From assembly GCF_001039355.2 (NCBI RefSeq), contig NW_019775946.1:730893-794892 (forward strand): a DNA stretch of 64,000 nucleotides, written 5' to 3'. Origin of the DNA: Lingula anatina. Taxonomy: Eukaryota > Brachiopoda > Lingulata > Lingulida > Lingulidae. Under the pieces are notes generated by a model. That model was not told the origin of the DNA. It saw only the letters and a list, made by a program, of their open reading frames with translations, and did no database searches. Within the stretch, counting starts at the first letter, position 1, and each line of letters begins with the position of its first letter. This document shows positions 63,101 to 64,000 of this stretch, one piece after another. Both the position numbers and the translations under genes were made by a program.

Positions 63101-64000
63101 AATAGTGATGAAATGCTGAAACAGATGGATAAATTTGATCACCTGCTTCCATTTTGTTTGCAATCGTGAAATCATTTCTACTCATTAGTGCTGCTGTTAT
63201 GAAAATACACACTTACTCAAGACCCTGTGCAATAAAGAAAACAATTTGCATTTTAACTCAAATTGCATGTAAAAATCCATTTGTCAGAGGTTGGCTTTAG
63301 GAGGTTGTAAACAGACCATTAATGTTCTTCTGAAGGCTATATAATGCAGGAGCTAAGAGAAATAGCTGAAAGGTAGACCACAAGGGCGAAGTTCAAGGGC
63401 AACGATTGTAAACATTTACAGAAAAAGGTTACTACAACTATGTAAGTGTTTTAACTGAGTCTGCATGTGTGTAAATATGGAAGAGAAAATGATTGAACAT
63501 TAAAAATATAGTAAAAATGAATTTTGCTGCTGCAGAAGGAACTGGTTCAAGATTTTAAAGAAACAAATTAAACAAAAAACATTGTTTACACAAATTAAGT
63601 TTTGTTCCATCAAATGTTAATTCCATGATATATTTTCATGTGAGAACCTTAGATATTTTGAGTGTGTAAAAGTGCTTTAATTGATGTCATTAGTGTTGAA
63701 TGAGTTCAAGTACAGAAATGACTCTGAGGGAGGGGGGTGTTGTCATAAAGATTTATTGGTTAAGTCCAATTTATCGCTCTTCACAGAACATTAATTTCTA
63801 AAAGATTTTTTAAGGTATATTAATTACATTCATTGAAAAAAAAAGTAAAATGGCTCTGGATTGCAGGACCTGCCAAATTTCTTTCATGAAAAGTATACTT
63901 GTAATCAATATGTGGCAAGGTAATTCTGATTCACTTGTAGCACATAAATGTAACTAAACCATTATCTAAATCTTAATAAATGCTTTTCACAATTCAACTT

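Larger units (their letters stand above)
53967..64000. other. Probable intronic or upstream region of the SCYL1-like gene
   Basis: Ten kilobases, AT-rich, with no securely recognised exon. Two weak minus-strand candidates are listed separately (55976-56063 and 60087-60190). It contains a ~325 bp tandem duplication (57705-58360), poly-A at about 59322-59344, and a G-run/C-run hairpin (GGGGGGTC and GACCCCCC around TTTC, 58493-58512). Confidence 0.4.

Overview
This is nuclear DNA from an animal. Genes are split by many short, AT-rich introns with GT-AG (twice GC-AG) borders. Simple-sequence repeats are abundant and several terminal-inverted-repeat elements are present. The gene content (M13 metallopeptidase, peritrophin-type chitin-binding protein, AATF, MTFR, ARMC1, a SCYL1-like tail) and the apparent allelic divergence fit a marine invertebrate. 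A lophotrochozoan such as a mollusc is my guess; the sequence does not prove the phylum. All exon models were built by hand from splice consensus, reading phase and remembered family resemblance, with no database search.

Layout. 1-7.7 kb: 5' part of a minus-strand secreted or membrane EGF-domain gene (signal-peptide exon at 7594-7681, one EGF exon at 1028-1147). 8.7-9.1 kb: a small plus-strand secreted chitin-binding protein. 10.2-19.1 kb: a complete 14-exon minus-strand M13 (neprilysin-like) peptidase of 772 residues, with a ~1 kb foldback transposon in one intron. 22.98-23.83 and 25.5-26.36 kb: two further M13 first exons that end at the same place and phase as exon 1 of the complete gene, but have no downstream exons of their own. 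They look like alternative first exons or an incomplete duplication. 28.1-29.4 kb: a minus-strand, two-coding-exon precursor with the marks of an amidated, disulphide-bridged peptide hormone.

31.1-37.2 kb: a complete 14-exon AATF/Che-1 gene on the plus strand. 38.3-41.1 kb: an MTFR-family (mitochondrial fission regulator) gene on the minus strand, head-to-head with ARMC1 on the plus strand. The MTFR gene and the first three ARMC1 exons occur twice (37.9-43.3 and 43.3-48.5 kb), separated by one N. The two other Ns in the window (20650, 50890) also lie between identical repeats, so the MTFR/ARMC1 duplication is more likely two alleles placed in series than a real tandem duplication. ARMC1 completes at 50.56 kb. 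53.5-54.0 kb: last exon of a minus-strand gene with a Trp/Asp-rich, KKxx-ending tail resembling SCYL1. The final 10 kb is mostly non-coding and probably intronic.

Biologically, two parts stand out. One is the peptidase locus with three candidate N-termini feeding a catalytic domain that keeps its zinc ligands but has lost several substrate-contact residues. The other is the MTFR/ARMC1 bidirectional pair, an arrangement also found in vertebrates.
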